Assembly: GCA_946539475.1 (NCBI GenBank)
Contig: CAMNHM010000142.1
Coordinates: 1 to 6,785 of the forward strand
Reading direction: 5' to 3'
DNA: 6,785 nt
Origin: an uncultured Prevotellaceae bacterium
Lineage (GTDB): Bacteria > Bacteroidota > Bacteroidia > Bacteroidales > Bacteroidaceae
The notes under the pieces are model-generated. The model was not told the origin of the DNA. It did no database searches and was given only the letters and a program-made list of their open reading frames with translations. Shown here piece by piece: positions 4,783 through 6,785 of the stretch (positions are counted from its first letter, which is position 1; each line of letters starts with the position of its first letter). The position numbers were made by a program, and so were the translations under genes.

Positions 4783-6049
4783 TTCTTACGATCGTCTGCT
4801 CGCGGTCGGGGCCAATAGAGATGATGGTGATAGGCGTCTCCAATTCGTGCTCGAGGAAGGCGATGTAGTCGCGGAACTGCTGGGGGAACTGGTCTTCGCT
4901 GGTGAAGCGGGTCATATCCGTCTTCCAGCCGGGCAGCTCACGATAGACGGGCTCGATGCCATGATCGATGCTGAAAGGGAAGTCGCGCGTCTCGCGTCCG
5001 TCAACCTTGTAGGCCACGCAGGCCTTGATTGTATCGAAGCCGTCGAGCACGTCGCTCTTCATCATGATGAGCTGGGTGACGCCGTTAATCATGATCGAAT
5101 AGCGCAGCGCCACGAGATCGATCCATCCACAGCGGCGCTCACGCCCAGTGACAGCACCATACTCGTGACCCAAGTCGCGAATGCGGCTGCCCGTCTCGTC
5201 GAATAGCTCCGTCGGGAAGGGTCCCGCACCCACGCGCGTACAATATGCTTTCATGATGCCGTAGACCTCGCCAATGCGGTTAGGGCCGATGCCCAGACCA
5301 GTACAGGCGCCGGCACAAATGGTATTCGACGACGTGACGAAAGGATAAGAACCGAAGTCGACATCGAGCATCGTGCCCTGAGCACCTTCACCAAGCACCG
5401 TCTTACCCTCACGCAGCAGCGCGTTCAGCTCGTGCTCGGAGTCGACGATGGGGAACTGTCGGAGATAGTCGATACCCTCCATCCACTTCTTCTCGACCTC
5501 GGTAATGTCGTAGTCGAAGTGCAACGAGCGGAGGATTGCCTCGTGGCGAGCCTTTGCGGTAGCATACTTCTCATCGAAGTTCTCGAGGATGTCGCCAACG
5601 CGCAGTCCTGTGCGGCTGACTTTGTCGGTATAGGTGGGACCAATGCCCTTGCCCGTCGTACCCACCTTGTTCTTGCCCTTCTGAGCCTCGTAGGCAGCAT
5701 CAAGCACACGATGAGTGGGCATGATCAGATGGGCCTTCTTCGATATGTGCAGTCGCTCGCGCAGCGGATGTCCGCTCTGCTCCAGCGCACGGGCCTCATC
5801 CATGAAGAGGTCGGGAGCAAGCACCACTCCGTTGCCTATGATGTTCACCTTGTCGCCCTGGAAGATACCACTGGGGATGGAACGCAACACATACTTCTGG
5901 CCCTCGAACTCGAGCGTATGACCAGCATTGGGGCCACCCTGAAAACGTGCTACGACATCATAGCGAGGGGTAAGCACGTCGACCACCTTGCCTTTACCTT
6001 CATCGCCCCACTGTAGTCCCAGCAGGACGTCAACCTTTCCTTTGTTCAT
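4775..6049 (-). CDS. purA: Adenylosuccinate synthetase
   Basis: PurA joins IMP and aspartate with GTP hydrolysis to make adenylosuccinate, the first committed step from IMP to AMP, in the cytoplasm. The protein is 424 residues, normal for bacteria. Diagnostic blocks are all present: GLQWGDEGKGK (11-21) with catalytic Asp16; GGPNAGHT (38-45) with His44; GTTGKGIGPTYTDK (130-143); EGAQGTMLDVDFGSYPFVTSS (from 221); the IMP/aspartate-loop block TGRERRCGWID (301-311); the guanine-specifying KSDVLDGF (331-338); and GPDREQTI near the end. The ATG overlaps the stop of the Fur-family gene in an ATGA, which fixes the start and suggests translational coupling. The stop codon lies inside an inverted repeat. 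The gene looks fully functional. Confidence 0.98.
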   Translation of the reverse strand: MNKGKVDVLLGLQWGDEGKGKVVDVLTPRYDVVARFQGGPNAGHTLEFEGQKYVLRSIPSGIFQGDKVNIIGNGVVLAPDLFMDEARALEQSGHPLRERLHISKKAHLIMPTHRVLDAAYEAQKGKNKVGTTGKGIGPTYTDKVSRTGLRVGDILENFDEKYATAKARHEAILRSLHFDYDITEVEKKWMEGIDYLRQFPIVDSEHELNALLREGKTVLGEGAQGTMLDVDFGSYPFVTSSNTICAGACTGLGIGPNRIGEVYGIMKAYCTRVGAGPFPTELFDETGSRIRDLGHEYGAVTGRERRCGWIDLVALRYSIMINGVTQLIMMKSDVLDGFDTIKACVAYKVDGRETRDFPFSIDHGIEPVYRELPGWKTDMTRFTSEDQFPQQFRDYIAFLEHELETPITIISIGPDREQTIVRKV

Positions 6050-6540
6050 TTCTTATCTTGTTTTTTATATCTGCTCTTTCGTGTGATGGCAGCCTGACAG
6101 GTCGAACAGATGCCATAGATGTAAAGCGAATAGCCGTCTTTGCGGAAGCGGCGCAGGTGCATGCTGTCTATGGCCTCGGTAATCTCAGGCGACTTCACCT
6201 CAGTCACCTTACCGCAGACCGTGCAGATCTGATGGCAGTGGTTCTCGCCGGCATAGCAGGCCTCATACTTCGTAGAACCCTGAAAGCGATGGCGGATGAC
6301 CAGTCGCAGCTCCATGAAGAGCTTCAGCGTGTTGTAGAGAGTAGCTCGCGACACGGGGAAGCGATACTTGTCAGTCAGGCGCTGCCCGAGCTCGTCGAGC
6401 GAGAAGTGCCCGTCGAAGTCGTAGACGGCTTTCAATATCGCATAACGCTCAGGCGTCTTGCGATGACTGTTCATCTCCAAGTAATTGTCGAGTATACGCT
6501 CAACGGCCTGGCGCACACTGTCTTTCTTATCTGTCTTCAT
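6046..6540 (-). CDS. Fur-family transcriptional regulator
   Basis: This 164-residue protein has the Fur/Zur/PerR layout. An N-terminal winged-helix DNA-binding domain (about 25-90) contains TPERYAILKAVYDFDGHFSLDEL and the recognition-helix region VSRATLYNTLKLF. The C-terminal dimerisation domain carries two CxxC pairs, CTVC (106-109) and CSTC (145-148), the usual structural zinc site. Candidate sensory ligands include His45, Glu93, His101 and His103. The segment HCH at 101-103 stands where many Fur proteins have HDH, and the SLYxYG segment lacks the flanking histidines of E. coli Fur (Tyr137 and Ile144 instead). Iron sensing cannot be assumed; zinc or redox sensing is possible. A GTG at 6552 is in frame but overlaps the promoter box, so the ATG at 6540 is preferred. 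The stop overlaps purA by ATGA. The tail is basic (KSRYKKQDKK). Subfamily is not assigned. Confidence 0.9.
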   Translation of the reverse strand: MKTDKKDSVRQAVERILDNYLEMNSHRKTPERYAILKAVYDFDGHFSLDELGQRLTDKYRFPVSRATLYNTLKLFMELRLVIRHRFQGSTKYEACYAGENHCHQICTVCGKVTEVKSPEITEAIDSMHLRRFRKDGYSLYIYGICSTCQAAITRKSRYKKQDKK

Positions 6541-6551
6541 AAACCAAGGCA

Positions 6552-6559
6552 CAAAATTA
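6552..6559 (-). promoter_or_regulatory. Bacteroidetes -7 promoter box for the fur-purA transcript
   Basis: The minus strand reads CTTTG-TAATTTTG-TGCC, an exact match to TAnnTTTG. The box ends 11 nt before the preferred ATG at 6540, giving a transcription start near 6549 and a very short leader. A clear -33 TTTG at the expected distance is not visible. The box overlaps the in-frame GTG at 6552, which argues against that codon as the start. Confidence 0.55.
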
Positions 6560-6670
6560 CAAAGAAAGATTGAAGATTATCGCCTCGAGCTGAAAAAAGT
6601 GGACGGACGTTTGCAATAATTAACATATACGTCTTTCGCAGATTGAAAGGAGTCAGGCAGATAACACACG

Positions 6671-6696
6671 AAAAGGGTGAAGACACCTCTTCAACC
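6671..6696 (-). terminator. Possible weak terminator after tRNA-Gly
   Basis: Downstream of the tRNA the minus strand reads TGAAGA-GGTG-TCTTCA (6693-6678), a 6-bp stem with a four-base loop. It can be extended by two G-C pairs around a bulged base and is followed by CTTTT at 6675-6671. The U-tract is short and the stem only partly GC. It lies about 40 bp past the tRNA, a sensible place to end that transcript before the fur promoter. Confidence 0.35.
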
Positions 6697-6735
6697 GTTT
6701 GCCTCAGATCAAGAAACTTGAGGGGATAGACTTTG

Positions 6736-6785
6736 AGCGGAATACGGGACTCGAACCCGCGACCCTCGGCTTGGGAAGCCAATGC
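6736..6785 (-). tRNA. tRNA-Gly (anticodon CCC), 3' part; 5' part outside the window
   Basis: The visible part starts at the end of the D arm. The anticodon stem is TTGGC (6782-6778) with GCCGA (6770-6766), closing the loop TTCCCAA, so the anticodon is CCC at 6775-6773, reading GGG glycine codons. The variable loop is GGGTC. The T arm is GCGGG-TTCGAGT-CCCGT (6760-6744). The acceptor 3' strand is ATTCCGC (6743-6737), with discriminator T at 6736, the base expected for bacterial glycine tRNAs. The CCA end is not encoded (CAA follows). The D arm and acceptor 5' strand are beyond the right edge. Confidence 0.93.

Noticed and set aside
5432..6016. Open frame of 194 codons on the plus strand opposite purA
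   Set aside because: purA is unambiguous on the other strand and this frame resembles no family.
6541..6552. GTG at 6552 as the start of the Fur-family gene, adding MPWF
   Set aside because: The GTG overlaps the -7 promoter box, so it would lie upstream of the expected transcript start; the ATG at 6540 fits better.
6537..6782. Open frame of 81 codons upstream of the Fur-family gene on the minus strand
   Set aside because: Its first residues (GFESRIPL) are the familiar translation of a tRNA T arm; it overlaps the tRNA-Gly gene and then the fur promoter.

Overview
The window looks like a chromosomal segment of a Bacteroidales bacterium, most likely a Prevotella relative. The evidence is the Bacteroidetes-type -7 promoter box (TAnnTTTG) in front of two starts, AT-rich leaders without a strong Shine-Dalgarno, a tRNA-Gly gene without an encoded CCA end, GC-rich genes separated by AT-rich gaps, and secreted plant-polysaccharide esterases beside housekeeping genes. 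The genus is an inference; no marker gene allowing firm placement is present.

All recognisable genes lie on the minus strand, so transcription runs from the right edge to the left. The order is: the 3' part of a tRNA-Gly(CCC) gene cut by the right edge; a Fur-family regulator; purA (adenylosuccinate synthetase), whose start overlaps the Fur stop by ATGA; a 129-bp gap built from two facing GC-rich palindromes; hisS (histidyl-tRNA synthetase); a secreted GDSL/SGNH esterase of the rhamnogalacturonan acetylesterase type, starting 7 bp after the hisS stop; a 127-bp AT-rich gap; and a secreted sialate O-acetylesterase-like protein. fur and purA form a translationally coupled pair. hisS and the first esterase form a second tight pair, which may be one operon with fur-purA if transcription reads through the inverted repeat. 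The two esterases are both predicted exported carbohydrate deacetylases that could remove acetyl groups from pectin or hemicellulose side chains. No SusC/SusD pair or glycoside hydrolase is visible here to define the substrate.

Positions 25-640 hold no gene I can support but are dense in repeats: five contiguous 22-bp repeats (105-214), a second unrelated array with the same 22-bp period (366-419), a 9-bp tandem repeat (420-445) whose inverted copy lies at 526-543, and a hairpin between those arms. At the left edge a promoter box at 37-44 points left toward a probable start codon at 24, so another minus-strand gene probably begins there and continues outside the window.

I see no defence system, CRISPR array, transposase or prophage gene. 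The most unusual material is the repeat-rich noncoding block at the left, the palindrome pair between purA and hisS, and a short pectinesterase-like stub fused to the C-terminus of the first esterase.
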